From NCBI GenBank assembly GCA_963565915.1, contig OY751493.1, positions 868,001 to 932,000 of the forward strand: a stretch of 64,000 bases of DNA, written 5' to 3'. Source of the DNA: Entoloma clypeatum. Lineage: Eukaryota; Basidiomycota; Agaricomycetes; Agaricales; Entolomataceae. The notes under the pieces were generated by a model that saw only the letters and a program-made list of their open reading frames with translations, was not told the DNA's origin and did not search any database. Shown piece by piece: positions 34,383-44,970 of the stretch. The position numbers were made by a program, and so were the translations under genes. Each line of letters begins with the position of its first letter. The stretch's first letter is position 1.

Positions 34383-35651
34383 TTACCGATATGCCATCCC
34401 GGCAGCTGCTTGCGCCTGCGAAGGGGGCATGGGCCCAGACCGCTTATACATCACCCCGTCCACCTCTATCTCAGTCACCTTCGGCCACGGCATGCCGATC
34501 CCCACCTGCAACGGCTGGCCCAAAACGAACCACACCCTCATCGTATCGACCGCGCTCAAGCTGAGCTCACCCACATCCGGAAACGCCAGGATGAAGTGGG
34601 AGATGCAGAACAAACGTGCCGGGACGTTGATGATCGTCAGCTTCGTCACAGAGGCGTAACTCAGCCCGCCCGCTCCGCCTTGGGTCGCAGCTTGCGGCTG
34701 GAGAGGGTCGCAAAGCATCTCTATGAAGGACGTCATTGCGTTTTCCTCTATCGTGTCGAGGATGACGTGGCGGATGTTGGGTCCCCATGTTATGCTGAAC
34801 AGCTTCTGCAGCGGGCCAGGGATGGCACTAAAGTTACGCATACTAATGTTGGCAAGCCTGAGTGTGTCCAAGTGGAGGGTGCCAAACGACGGCCTGAACT
34901 CAGCGTGACCACCCATGACGTCTCTGGGGAGAATGACCTGCGTCGCGTCGATGCTGAGCTCGGTGAGATGAGGCATGGCTGGGGCGGGGATGAAAGAGGG
35001 GTACCGTGGGTGGATGAGCTGCTCGTGGTTGAGAATGGATCCGGAGGTGCGTGTGAGACTGAGGGAACGCAGGCCTGCGAGACAGGGAGCAGGGGTTTCG
35101 ATCATGACGCGGTCGAGCGCGAGGTGGGTGAACACGGCGGGGTCGAAGGTGAGCGGGCCAAAGACACATAGCTGGCCTTCGCGATCATCCCGGCGCTTAT
35201 CGTGCAGGACGAGAGTGAGAGAGACGAGGGAGGGGAGGACGATGTCTCTGAAGACGTTGTTGAGGATGATGCGCATGATTGGATTGGGCGCGTGGATGGA
35301 GAGCGAGCGGATGCGCGGGATGAAGGAGCGCACGATCTTGAAGGTATCGCTGAAGTCGGCGAGGGCAGATCCGGGCCAGAGCTCGATGCCAGAGAAGAGA
35401 AGCACGAGAGACAGAGAGAGAAGCCGGTGTTTGGCGCGTGAGAGGAGGGCGTTGAGGACGTCAGGCCGGCGGGTGTGCGTGATGGTCAGTGTGGTCCATG
35501 AGGTGGTGAGATCGAGTAGGATTCGGCGCCAACGAGCGCAGACGTGGGAGAGGACGACAGGAGGTGTTCCTGTGGGGAGGTCTGAATGATAACACTCGAA
35601 TATGAGACTGAGAACCTCGTTCGCCAGCGAGTGAACCGTGCATCCTTGCAT
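34383..35651 (-). CDS. F-box protein, single exon
   Basis: A putative SCF substrate adaptor of 422 aa, read as a single exon. The N-terminus MQGCTVHSLANEVLSLIFEC with VVLSHVCARWRRILLDLTTSW is a typical mushroom F-box (residues about 8-55). Irregular leucine-rich segments follow (LLSLSLVLLF, IRSLSIHAPN, LVSLTLVLHD, LRSLSLTR, LTELSIDATQ, LDTLRLANIS), the common LRR-like architecture of agaricomycete F-box proteins. It is the first of four genes in an F-box/FunK1 cluster (34-43 kb). The target is unknown. Confidence 0.85.
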   Translation of the reverse strand: MQGCTVHSLANEVLSLIFECYHSDLPTGTPPVVLSHVCARWRRILLDLTTSWTTLTITHTRRPDVLNALLSRAKHRLLSLSLVLLFSGIELWPGSALADFSDTFKIVRSFIPRIRSLSIHAPNPIMRIILNNVFRDIVLPSLVSLTLVLHDKRRDDREGQLCVFGPLTFDPAVFTHLALDRVMIETPAPCLAGLRSLSLTRTSGSILNHEQLIHPRYPSFIPAPAMPHLTELSIDATQVILPRDVMGGHAEFRPSFGTLHLDTLRLANISMRNFSAIPGPLQKLFSITWGPNIRHVILDTIEENAMTSFIEMLCDPLQPQAATQGGAGGLSYASVTKLTIINVPARLFCISHFILAFPDVGELSLSAVDTMRVWFVLGQPLQVGIGMPWPKVTEIEVDGVMYKRSGPMPPSQAQAAAGMAYR

Positions 35652-35955
35652 CGCATGAAACCTCCGCTGTTAATGTCGGAGGCAAAAAGTCCTGATCAAA
35701 TGTGACAGTGGAACAGCTTTCGACATGAAATGGGTATTCGAAAAGCAAAGAATCATCGAATCATAGTATCTCCCTATAGTATCTGGTTCACGCTGGACAT
35801 AGGTCAAGTTCTGCACTGAGTTCATGACCTAGTGCCAGAACAAAAGACAATCATTCGGCGAAAGCATCGGAACAATCAATAATCCGAAGGGATGAAGATC
35901 ATCAGTGCACGATGGACATCAAGTTCTTCTCCTCCCCATACCTACACCATCTAAC
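35652..35955. promoter_or_regulatory. Divergent promoter region F-box / FunK1 kinase
   Basis: About 304 bp between the start codons of the minus-strand F-box gene and the plus-strand kinase. It is likely to hold both promoters. No specific element was identified. Confidence 0.4.
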
Positions 35956-38235
35956 ATGTCCGAGTCAAGCAATATCTCCCCTCGCAAGCTTGGTGTCGGC
36001 CCCATTCAAAATTTTTCATCTCACACGGCCGACTCTAGTCGCGACGCCATCAAGACAGAGCTCCATGGGAGATTGATATTCGACGACGAACGCGTCAATG
36101 CGCGCCTCAGAGTCTCCAGCGTCCAACAAAGCCTGGTAGACAGTTGTTCCAACTCGTTTTTCATCGAAAACGATGAAGCTATCCAGAAATTGCAGGCGTT
36201 GGAAGAGGATGCTGAGAAGCCCAAAACTGCCAAAGCCAAAGACAGACAACCAGCCAAAGAGCAAGGGTCGCCTTCAGGAAAACAGCGGGAGACAGAGATG
36301 TACCCACATTTGGTGAGTATTAAGGGTATTGATTGTACACCGGCCAATACCTTCGATCTCCAGGGGAAAATCTTCAACTATCTTCAGGCCATTGGAACTC
36401 AGGTTATCAAACGTCCCGATGGCCACCGCAGGTTTCATGTGACCCAGGGGGGACTCCTTCCTGAAGAAACGCACACTATCGGTTTCCCGGAGGTCATCCC
36501 AGATTTTTCCCTCATGCGACCTTCCGTGGATGTGACATCCCGGTTGTGGAGCGATAGAGACGGCTTTTGTGAGATCAAAGCCAAGAAAAGTCAAGGGCCA
36601 AAACCAGGTCGGGACGGAACCATTCGCGAGATCGTTACACAAGCCGCCGATTACGCACGCCTTCATATGTCGTCGCGTCCTTTCCTGCTCTTCTCCGTCG
36701 CTCTACTCGTTTTCGGTTCCGATTTCTGCCTGGCTATATTCGATCGCAGCGGGGTCATGTTCTCGCCGATTAAGAATATGTGGACCGACACGAAAGACTT
36801 CATTCGCGCCGTCCTCAGCATCACCTGCGTGCTCTCTGACGCAGAGCTTGGCCAGGACCCGACGGCACAGAAGCTTCCGCCTGGTATCTCGAGGGAGGTC
36901 AACAAGGACAGCTATCCATCATATCTCATCTCGCCTATCGGTCGCGATACTCGCAAATGGTGCACTGTCGGTTGCCCTATGTGGAGCTCTCTCTCCCTGC
37001 TCGGTCGTGGAACCGTTGTCTGGCGCGTTCTCGAGTTCATCGACGGCGCCGTCCCTGATCCAAATAGTGAGAAGGTCATCAAGACTGCATGGCGCGACAT
37101 CAATCGCACCAGTGAAGCCGGCATCTACGAAGCAATACAAGGGAGGAGACCTGGTGGACTGGCTGACTTTTTAGCAGGCGGAGACGTCATGTCTGCCACC
37201 GATGAGGCTATCAGTGTACACTCCCTTCGTGGTCACGGTGATGCCTGTGTCGACTCGTGGAAGACCCCCGTTCTGCACAGGGTTCTTTTGAACTCGGTTG
37301 GTCGTCCACTTTGGGAGTACGACTCCGAGTTGGAATTACTCAAGGCCGTACGGGCTGCTTGTAATGGTGTGTTGATCAGAACCTCGCCGCCTCCCACTAG
37401 ACTCAGAACAATTTGTAGCACACAGGTTTCTTTGGGACCAGAACATCCTTCATCGCGACATCAGCGCAGGAAACATTCTTCTCGCAAAAGATAGTAAGAC
37501 GGCGCAAAAAGGCGCGGAAGGTTTCCTCACCGATCTTGAATTTGCGCGTACTCCCGCTTCGGTTGTGCGAATAGAAGAAGTCGCACCGGTGAGGGGCCCT
37601 GGAAATATCATGACGGCCGCAACAACGCGGAAGAAAGAGACTTTTCATGGCAGGGGCGCCATAATTACGGTATGTTCGCTTCTCAAGCGCAAGTTGTCAT
37701 CCGAGCTGAGAAAGATCACAAGGGAACCCTTCTTTTTATGGCCATGGACCTCCTGCGTGGTATACAGAAGCAGTCGCAAATTCAGCAGACAGAAGAACAC
37801 GACATCGAATCCTTCATCATTGTCATTGCATATGCAGTTTTGCGGCACTTGGTCGTAAAGTCTGGGACGAAAGGAGAGAAGGAGACATACGACGCGCTCA
37901 TGAAGCATTTTAGGCATGCATTCGGTCACAGATCCATTCACCATATCATCCAGGGCAGGAAGGACGTTTTCGAGTGGCTTGACCAACCCATCGTTCGCAG
38001 CAGTATTTCGTACGTCTTCTTTCAGTTCTTGCAAGAGCTGGATAAGAAGCTGGATCAACGGGAGATGGTGCGGAAAGAAAAGTTGCGCAAGTCCTGGATT
38101 GAGCCTGGACAACAAATTCTCAAGTTCCAGCGCTCACGAACTTTCGGCGCGGTTAGCGAGGTGGAGGCTCGTCTCGATCATGATTTTCTCTATGAAAGCC
38201 TTTCCATCACGATCGAAGCGTTGGAGAATATGTAG
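35956..38235 (+). CDS. FunK1-type fungal protein kinase
   Basis: FunK1 kinases are a multicellular-fungus-specific family, greatly expanded in mushrooms; substrates are unknown. Three exons (35956-37370, 37426-37669, 37723-38235) sum to 723 aa. The ATG at 35956 gives MSESSNISPRKLGVG; an upstream in-frame GTG was ignored. The N-terminal part has IPDFSLMRPSV, FCEIKAKKSQG and AADYARLHMSSRPFLLFSVA, the family's nuclease-like leader. The catalytic loop ILHRDISAGNILLAK spans the second exon with the catalytic Asp present, followed by FLTDLEFAR in the place of the DFG motif (Asp retained) and GTLLFMAMDLL. The C-terminal lobe has DVFEWLDQP and a helical end. Introns split the domain just upstream of the catalytic loop. 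It is flanked by F-box genes. Confidence 0.88.
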
Positions 38236-38798
38236 GTCGTCCATCCACCCTGTCGTTTTCGTATTGTGATAAGTAGGTTATGCATTATGAGTACCCCTTA
38301 CAAAGGTTCCCTCATTCCCTTTCCCCTCGCTAATAGTGCTCCATTCACTAGTAAAATAAAAGTGACATCTCGAACTCCAAGTAAGTATATACACTATGAG
38401 GAGCGGTAGGATGGAAATGTCGAGTGAACATTAAGAGCTTCATATATCCGCTACGGAGAGAGGGATTTGCCTTGCAACAGCCTGAGCACTGTTGACCAGA
38501 TCCCTGTCGGCCGCAATGGTGCGTGTTCAGTAAACGGGCTAACCTTTGACAATAGATGGGCAGTCCGCGAACCAGTCTGAGAGCAGCAAGTTTCAAGGGA
38601 AACGAGTCGAGGAGCTTTACTAGATCTGGTGAGGACCTCAGTCACGGTTGCTACGGTCCTCGGCTCTTTACAATTTGGATCAAGCATCGGAGTGAGATGG
38701 TCGTTTTTGGACTCGATTCAAGTACATGTTTTTGAGACGGCCGGCATCGATTTACCGCCATATAATCGCCCAGCCTCTAGGCACTTCCCCACTGGGGT
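38236..38798. other. Convergent intergenic spacer FunK1 / F-box gene
   Basis: About 560 bp between convergent genes. The left part (38236-38410) is AT-rich and probably the kinase 3' UTR. Short open frames at 38348-38835 on both strands lack recognisable motifs. Confidence 0.4.
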
Positions 38799-40379
38799 TC
38801 AGCCCCCATTCATACGAACGTACTGCAATTTATGAATCTTCGCGATAACAGTCCGATATTTCTTCTTCTGTACCTCAGATCCTTGGCTCAGGTACGCAAT
38901 CCTGCATTCAGATGGTAATATCTGGGCAAGAAAGCGCGCTGTCAGATCCAAGTTGCCTTCCAATTCGGACACTCCTAGATCGAGGAGCTCCAATGCGTGA
39001 AATGGGGGATGATGAAAATCCACGGGTGGATTGTCCAGATTACCCTGAACGGTCAGACTGAGGAGCCTAAGATGCTGGCAATTACGAGCTAAAGGCTGTA
39101 TTGTACCGAGCCCGTGGCACCGTTGAACTGGAACAGCATGGTGGTTCAAGTTGATTACAAGGGTCTCGAGATATGGGCACGCAAGTGAGAGTGCTTCCGA
39201 GTCCATTATCACCCAGTCCACAGGGGTGTAGCATAATTGAATTCGGAGCGTCGTTAGATGGGGGGAAAGTGACAGGATTGGCTGGATATCACTAAGGCGT
39301 TGAGGCGGCGGTGCAAAGTCATCATGAATGAAGGGCTCCTCGAATGTGAAATCCTCCAACCTCGGGAATGCCTTTCCAAGGATTTCGAGCAGACTAAGAG
39401 TCGCCCAAAGCGGCTCGGTTAATCGAATATGAAGTGTGCGTAGACTGGCCGGGAAGCAGCTCACTTCGCAGTACCGACACAGCGAGGCTCCGTCTGTGGC
39501 CAATTTGAGCACTTGGAGTCCACCTAACTTGTGCAGAGGACTCCTGAGATCCGGGGTATCCGTATAACCCCGTGACCTGGTGTTCATCCCCGCTAGCTCT
39601 CGTAAATGCCGAAGTTGGGCTAGCACCTCAAGCATGTCCCAAGTCAGCCACCCCATCGGTAAGCCCACAACCCTCAGACTGCCAAGTTGGCGGATGGTGT
39701 CCTGCAATCGGGGAGGGTCCACGGGACCTACCCAAGTCAAATCTAACTCCGTGAGCTCAAAAATTTGAGGTGTGGCATGTGTGACTGAGTCTGTGATGTT
39801 CAACGCGGGGCTGGTCACACTGCCAGAATCGCTGGGCCGAGTGAAGAAGACAGATAGTACCTTTTGATTATGAAGAATGATCTTTAGGTATCGGAGGCGC
39901 GGAAACAGTGGAATACCCGTGAGGCGCTCGCTGACCTCCAAAAGTACTTCCTCCAATTTTTCCCGAAGTTTTATAGTCTCCAGGGAGAGTTGATATGCGG
40001 GTTCTAGACTCGTAAAGTTGTCGATGTACTTGACAAGCGCGCTGTGCATGAGAAACCTCGTGCAATCCGTGTTTCGACGATTCTTCCGCCAGCCATGATC
40101 TGGACATCCTGCACGGAGCTTGCGCATAACATTATCGCTGTGCTCAGTGAATTTGGGAGGGAGAGATCGAAGGAGGCGCGCGAAGTCGAGGGGCCAATCA
40201 AGGCGCTCCCAGAAAAGCGGCAATCCAATGTCGTACCAGATTTTACAAACACGAATGGCCTGCGCCTGGGAAGCTTTTTTCAGGTGTTCCAAAATGTTTT
40301 GCACGAGCTCCGGAGTGTATACTACTGGAGAGGGTGTAGAGGAGGTACGAGGACGTAGGCGATATGTGCTTAAGGTCAC
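38799..40379 (-). CDS. F-box protein; start codon not found in the main exon
   Basis: A putative SCF adaptor with about 526 residues in one long exon. The N-terminal F-box reads VVYTPELVQNILEHLKKASQ with AIRVCKIWYDIGLPLFWERL. LRR-like segments follow (LRYLKIILHNQ, LGSLRVVGLPMGW, LRTLHIRLTEP, LTTLRIQLCY, LETLVINLNHH, LRLLSLTVQG). The C-terminus is basic. The open frame begins after a TAG at 40389-40391 and contains no ATG upstream of the F-box, only GTG at 40379. The TAG lies in a CCTAG acceptor context, so a small 5' exon is likely. An upstream ATG exon (MGILISTAELLSQD) exists on the minus strand at about 40483, but its candidate donors do not keep phase. The start is therefore unresolved. 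Confidence 0.78.
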   Translation of the reverse strand: MTLSTYRLRPRTSSTPSPVVYTPELVQNILEHLKKASQAQAIRVCKIWYDIGLPLFWERLDWPLDFARLLRSLPPKFTEHSDNVMRKLRAGCPDHGWRKNRRNTDCTRFLMHSALVKYIDNFTSLEPAYQLSLETIKLREKLEEVLLEVSERLTGIPLFPRLRYLKIILHNQKVLSVFFTRPSDSGSVTSPALNITDSVTHATPQIFELTELDLTWVGPVDPPRLQDTIRQLGSLRVVGLPMGWLTWDMLEVLAQLRHLRELAGMNTRSRGYTDTPDLRSPLHKLGGLQVLKLATDGASLCRYCEVSCFPASLRTLHIRLTEPLWATLSLLEILGKAFPRLEDFTFEEPFIHDDFAPPPQRLSDIQPILSLSPHLTTLRIQLCYTPVDWVIMDSEALSLACPYLETLVINLNHHAVPVQRCHGLGTIQPLARNCQHLRLLSLTVQGNLDNPPVDFHHPPFHALELLDLGVSELEGNLDLTARFLAQILPSECRIAYLSQGSEVQKKKYRTVIAKIHKLQYVRMNGG

Positions 40380-41141
40380 TGCTTCGTTCTAGGCCGGACA
40401 ATCAGAGATGGGATATGTAGCCAAAGGGGCGAACGAACGAGCGTCTTGTGAGAGCAATTCTGCGGTGGAGATCAGGATACCCATGGCAAGAAATCAAGAT
40501 GGCGACTTACAGTCGGCTTCCGGGACGACATACAAGTGGCGACGATTGGACGACGACGTGGTTGATGGGAGAGTTGTGTTTGAGATGCTCCTTTCGGAGT
40601 TTGTTTGAGATTGCAGATTCTGCTCTTTTTCGAAAAATTACAGGCGTCAAAACCCTTCTCAGCTGCATTTTGCCCAAATTTTGCCCACACTGTTATGCGT
40701 GGGCGGCGACGGTGAGTCTGGCCATCGCTGGCGTCATTTCTCTGGCTCAGTCGTTGTCTGGGATCCAGATCAGGGACGATGGGAGTGGCGGAAGGAAGGC
40801 CAGGCATGGAGAAACTATCACACCAATGGTATATCTAAGTCCTGTAGCATACTCTGATGCCGTATGTTGTACAGAGCCCGCTCGTTCTTGGAAGGGACCG
40901 CGGCGGTCAATCCTATTCTTTCCTATCCTATGTCTGACTCGAGTTCGGTCAGTCATGGCCTTAAGCAGAACATCACGAAAAACCATTTCAGTATGGATGT
41001 TAACTCCCACTAAAGGTTGATAGACACTGTCGATGCGCCCTTACAGTCCGTGGAGGTGGGTAGACTTGGTGGCATTCTGTGATATGGGCAAAAGGCTCGG
41101 TAGCTGTCCAGAGACCAGAAATTTGCAACGGGAAGCCACCT
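40380..41141 (+). other. Intergenic with an orphan coding-like segment
   Basis: Upstream of the minus-strand F-box gene, plus-strand sequence at about 40640-40840 reads FAQILPTLLCVGGDG then SVVVWDPDQGRWEWRKEGQ and WRNYHTNG. It splices at a consensus GTATAT donor (after about 40829) to an exon SPLVLGRDRGGQSYSFLSYV ending in TGA near 40935. This looks like the 3' end of a gene, but no start or upstream exons were found. It could be a fragment or relic. I cannot assign a family. Confidence 0.3.
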
Positions 41142-43175
41142 TTACAACGCACTAGGACATAGGACTACCATAGACTCCCCACTTAACGCGGACATGCTGT
41201 ACGGCTCCATAAAATCAACGCTTACGACCGTGGAGATAACACCCTCGAATCCGGATGGAAGAACTACAACGACAACAATCAATGTCAGCTCAGCATATAG
41301 CGAAATCGAAAACAAAATAAAAAGGCATAGGGTAGACTGACCAGAAGGTCGTGAACTCCCCAGTTCGCTGGGACTCCAGTTGATAAAAAGGCCCGTATCT
41401 GTCATCTGCAAACACGACACGGTCTCCAAACAAAGGATGTCTTCAAGTGCCTGAACATGCTGGACGGATACCTTCGGTGGCGGATTCATATTGCATGCTG
41501 CATTGCCGTCGAGAGCAGTAGTGAACGCAACGTGCGACCAATCAGGTTCGATGATGAATATACCCGCCGTCTAAAAGGGGAGCACGGTCAGATGAACACA
41601 AAGAAATTGCTAACAGGAAAGAATAGATCCATACTGTCGCTGTTGCAACCCTCCCATTCTCAAACGCGAGATAGAGAGACGTGTCTCTGTAATTAAAATC
41701 GATCTCGATCGCCCGCTGCGCAAGAGAAGTTCCCTTCCCGAAGAACAGGTCTTCAAAGTTGGGGATGAGGACAACTTGCGCGGTGTGTGCCAGAACTGCG
41801 AGGTGCAAACCGCAGGATGAAACGTGTACTTGAAAGGGGAGGTCTAAAAATGTTGTCGACGTGGTCATTCTTGAACTCACCAGCACCAAGGTAATCCCCG
41901 TGTAGATCAGGTGTATCCGGCATAATCTGGTTCTCCTCCACTTGGTACCCGACCACGTTCGCACCGTCCACGCCGCGTAGCTCCACGTCTCGATCAACTT
42001 TGAGGCGCCACCGCACCGAATAATGCGGTGACATGCTCATTACGCATCGACCTCTCCCCCCCGTCCCTTTAACCCTCCCGGTGCCGTTCTCTCCCCTCTC
42101 AAACACCCGCAACGCGAGGTGTCCGCAGACAAAGACGTACTTCTCTCCGACCTCGATATAGCTGATCACGCCGAGCCTGTCATTGGGGTCGTCATCTGGG
42201 GCGATCTGCTGAATTTCATCGATTTGCTGCACCAGCGCACCGGTCCGCACGTCCCAAAGTTGGATGGTGTTTTGGGAGGTCGACCCGAGGATGGGGTAGG
42301 AGAGTCGGAAGGCCCGGGTAGTGTCGGGTGGACGGATGAGAGCCCAAGGGCAAAAATGCCCTCGCTGTGGAGCGGGGGTGGATTCTATCTCGGAGGTGGA
42401 GGCGTCAGGAGTGGTGGCAGGGCTATAATTCCCCGCGGCTGCTGCGAGTTGTCGAAGAGCAGGTTTCGAACACGGGGCGATGCAAGCAGCCTCGTCGTCC
42501 GTGTAGTCTACGGCACGCCGCCAGACCTCTTTGGTGCCTTCGACATGGTCAAAGACGATGTATCCGTTGCCGTACTCGCAGTGTGCATATTGACGAACGT
42601 ATGTCTGCTCAAAAAGGTAAGCTGCCCTTATTTAAGTAACATCAAATAACAGGGAGGGAAGGACTCGCAGTAGGAAGCGACCATAGCTCCTCATCTGTAC
42701 TCAAATCGTTAACAAAGATGCCTCCTCGAGACGTAGTAGAGATGATATATCCCGCTGCCTCGTCGATTTTGAATCGGTGAACATCTTTCCCTGTGCTATA
42801 GTGTGGCGTTATCGAAGACGGAGCCTTGCCAGACCAGCTATTCTCGATGTATTTGCGCTTCTTGCCTATTGCCCCATTCTTTTGAGTATCAATTTACAGT
42901 GGGATACAGAGTGCAAGGCACGTACAGAAACTCTTCCAATCAAGCACTGACACTGATCCTATAGCCCGTTTGGAGTACATGAGGCAAGCTTCTTCGATGG
43001 AAACGGCGGGCGATCCTATGTAGTCGTGATGGACGGAGGCATTGTGGTAGATCACGCTTTCGTTGGTTTTGCAAAACCTATCCCAATGCTTGCAAACTGC
43101 CTGGAGCGAGACAAGTGATCCCAGAGGAAGGTATGAGAGAATTCCAAGCGCGAGCTCGGGGGGTAGGTCGAACAT
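41142..43175 (-). CDS. F-box protein with beta-propeller-like C-terminus (paralogue of 9980-11994)
   Basis: The start is MFDLPPELALGILSYL with LQAVCKHWDRFCKTNESVIYH (F-box), then VSIEEACLMYSKRAIGS. Successive exons give KYIENSWSGKAPSS, AAGYIISTSRGG with VNDLSTDEELWSLP, LRTGALVQQIDEIQQ-type strands, YVFVCGHLALRVFERGENG, VHVSSCGLHLAVL with LIPNFEDLFFG, LAFENGRVATATV, IFIIEPDW, LQMTDTGLFINWSP and VISTVVSVDFMEP. The stop is at 41142. Every block has an ordered match in the plus-strand gene at 9980-11994. It has a longer C-terminus (MSALSGESMVVLC) than that copy. The protein probably binds SKP1 through the F-box and an unknown partner through the repeats. Exact splice sites were not all fixed. Confidence 0.78.
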
Positions 43176-43608
43176 CTGCCAGTGGATGACTGAGAACAAA
43201 GTGCTTGTCACTAAAAAAGGAAGGAGAGGCGCACCCGGACTGAATCCTTTTTACTGTCGTTGTGTATGCCGTTCTACGGCACTTGCTCAAGTCAATGTTG
43301 AAGACAGCCGTATATACTTCATATTCGAGGGGGCTCGCGGATTCTATGGTTAGCGGGAAATATTCCACGTCGCATGTGAAGTTACTCTGATCATCCATCA
43401 TCGACTATGTGGTTCTTCTCCTTGAATGATAATACTCTTTACCAGTTTGTGTTGGAAGGAATTAATTGAAAATACATATAGTACATTTTGTCGCGATATT
43501 ATACAGCAGAAGTGCTTCCATCGAGAAGATCTGGACATGCAGCAGCAGGCTTGAACTTTAATGTCACCGTGTAAGGAGGGGGACTGAGCGCTGCTTGTTC
43601 CGGAAGGT
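43176..43608. other. Intergenic: F-box gene promoter
   Basis: About 430 bp between the F-box gene start and the 3' end of the next minus-strand gene. A minus-strand reading at 43240-43400 (YFPLTIESASPLEYEVYTAV) looks protein-like, but no start or splice context supports it. Confidence 0.35.
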
Positions 43609-44246
43609 CTAGGCGAAAGAGGGTTCGAAGGCCGCTGCAAATAGCTTCAGGCCATATGCCACAGCCGTCACGGGGCTACCAATTACAGTCGTCCGAAAGA
43701 TGTTATGGAGGAGAGTGTAATAGTCATCCGAGTCAGGCCGTGCTGAATGCAAGACGATATAGAATAGCCCTTCATACAAGAAGACAGCAACGACCACCAA
43801 GATGACAGGGGTGTGATTGCTGGCAAGGGTAGCCGAGATGCCTGCTATGGTAGCTAGGGGACACTTAGCGTGTGGACCGAATATGAAGATTATCTATACT
43901 CACTAAACAACCCTAGCTCCTCCCATGCCACGATCCACATCACAAACATGAAAAGTGGAAGAATTGGGTCGCCACTCTGTACAAACGCGGCCGTAAGCGC
44001 AGAGGTAACAGCTACCACTAGTTGGAGAATGCATTGGATAGTGGGTTGCAAGTGACGGGCGGTTCCTAAACTGACGACCGGGGAGACACAGGCGAAGAGG
44101 AGTCCGGACGTTTTCAGATAATCCATGTGAGAGCAGGGTTGATTGTCGCAAATGCATGACGTACCGAGGTACTTGTCAATATCTGACTCGGCTGGAAAAG
44201 GGGTTAGAAATGGTAAGACTTTCGGTGTCGTGGTGGGCGTTGACAT
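43609..44246 (-). CDS. Small multi-pass membrane protein, uncharacterised
   Basis: Two exons (44246-43904 and 43844-43609, GTGAGT donor) give 192 aa. After a polar N-terminus (MSTPTTTPKVLPFLTPF) come at least four hydrophobic segments: around TSGLLFACVSPVVSLG, CILQLVVAVTSALTAAFV, ILPLFMFVMWIVAWEEL and VILVVVAVFLYEGLFYIVL, with a further weaker one near VTAVAYGLKLFAAAF. A short CICDNQPCSH cysteine cluster precedes the first segment. I do not recognise the family. Its start codon lies only about 40 bp from the putative plus-strand gene at 44287. Confidence 0.6.
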
Positions 44247-44286
44247 GGCTAAGAGACAGCGAAGAACGGGGATCCGGATGTGGATA

Positions 44287-44970
44287 TGGATAAAGGTCGT
44301 GTTGGCAAAGAGAAGAAACGACGAAGCCGAAAAAGGGATGTAGATGAAGAGGAGGAAGAGGCCGATGAATTCGGATACTCAGTTTTTGGGAATGACAACG
44401 GCGCACATGTGCAGCAGGCATCCAGCACGTCTAGCAATGAGATCGCGCGCGTGCCTGAGAGCTGTCCGACGGATTCCACCCATCTGACGAGGAGGAAGAT
44501 GGGACGAAGAACCGCCTGCCCCTCCAGCCGGTCGACTGGCTAGAACACGAGCGCAGCGACGACCAGGGCAGCTCTCCGCCGCCCTCAAGAACTACGCGCC
44601 GCACAAAACACGTCAAGAATGGGAATTTCGGGGATGGGCGAGGAGGAGGAGGACGACTACGTTGCGCCGCTGCTGCACCCCTCCCCGTCTCCGCGCAGAC
44701 CAGCGCGCAAGAGCAGGGCCGCGTGTCCTTCATAGATTGGCGATAGCGGCGGTGCACGGGGCGGGGCGGGGGGGGCAGACTAGGAAGAAGTCGTCCAGGC
44801 TGTTGAGTTCTCATGCGTCTGCGTCGGTGCAACCGGTGTCTCCGACGAAGAAGCTGGAGACAAAGGGCAGGAAGAGCATTGTTGGTAGTACCAAGGCTTC
44901 TGTTGAAGAACACAAAGATTTGGTAAGCATCTACGCCACGCGAGCGCGTCCACTCGCACCTACAAAATGA
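44287..44970 (+). CDS. Hypothetical low-complexity acidic/basic protein (doubtful structure)
   Basis: A protein-like reading starts MDKGRVGKEKKRRSRKRDV, continues through an acidic run and EFGYSVFGNDNGAH, and splices (GTGCAG donor, 53 bp, GAGAG acceptor) in phase 0 to LSDGFHPSDEEEDGTKNRLP then LQPVDWLEHERSDDQG. It then either stops at FIDWR (about 44745) or, with a 38-bp intron, continues in another frame as TRKKSSRLLSS to KKLETKGRKSIVGSTKASVE, ending TGA at 44968-44970. That TGA would overlap the APC11 start. The composition is disordered and nuclear-like. No family was recognised. Frame changes in a GC-rich tract mean this could also be a misread of UTR sequence. Confidence 0.35.

Noticed and set aside
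34410..35589. Long plus-strand open frames of 253 and 204 codons
   Set aside because: Antisense to the single-exon F-box gene. No motif, Arg/Glu-rich shadow composition.
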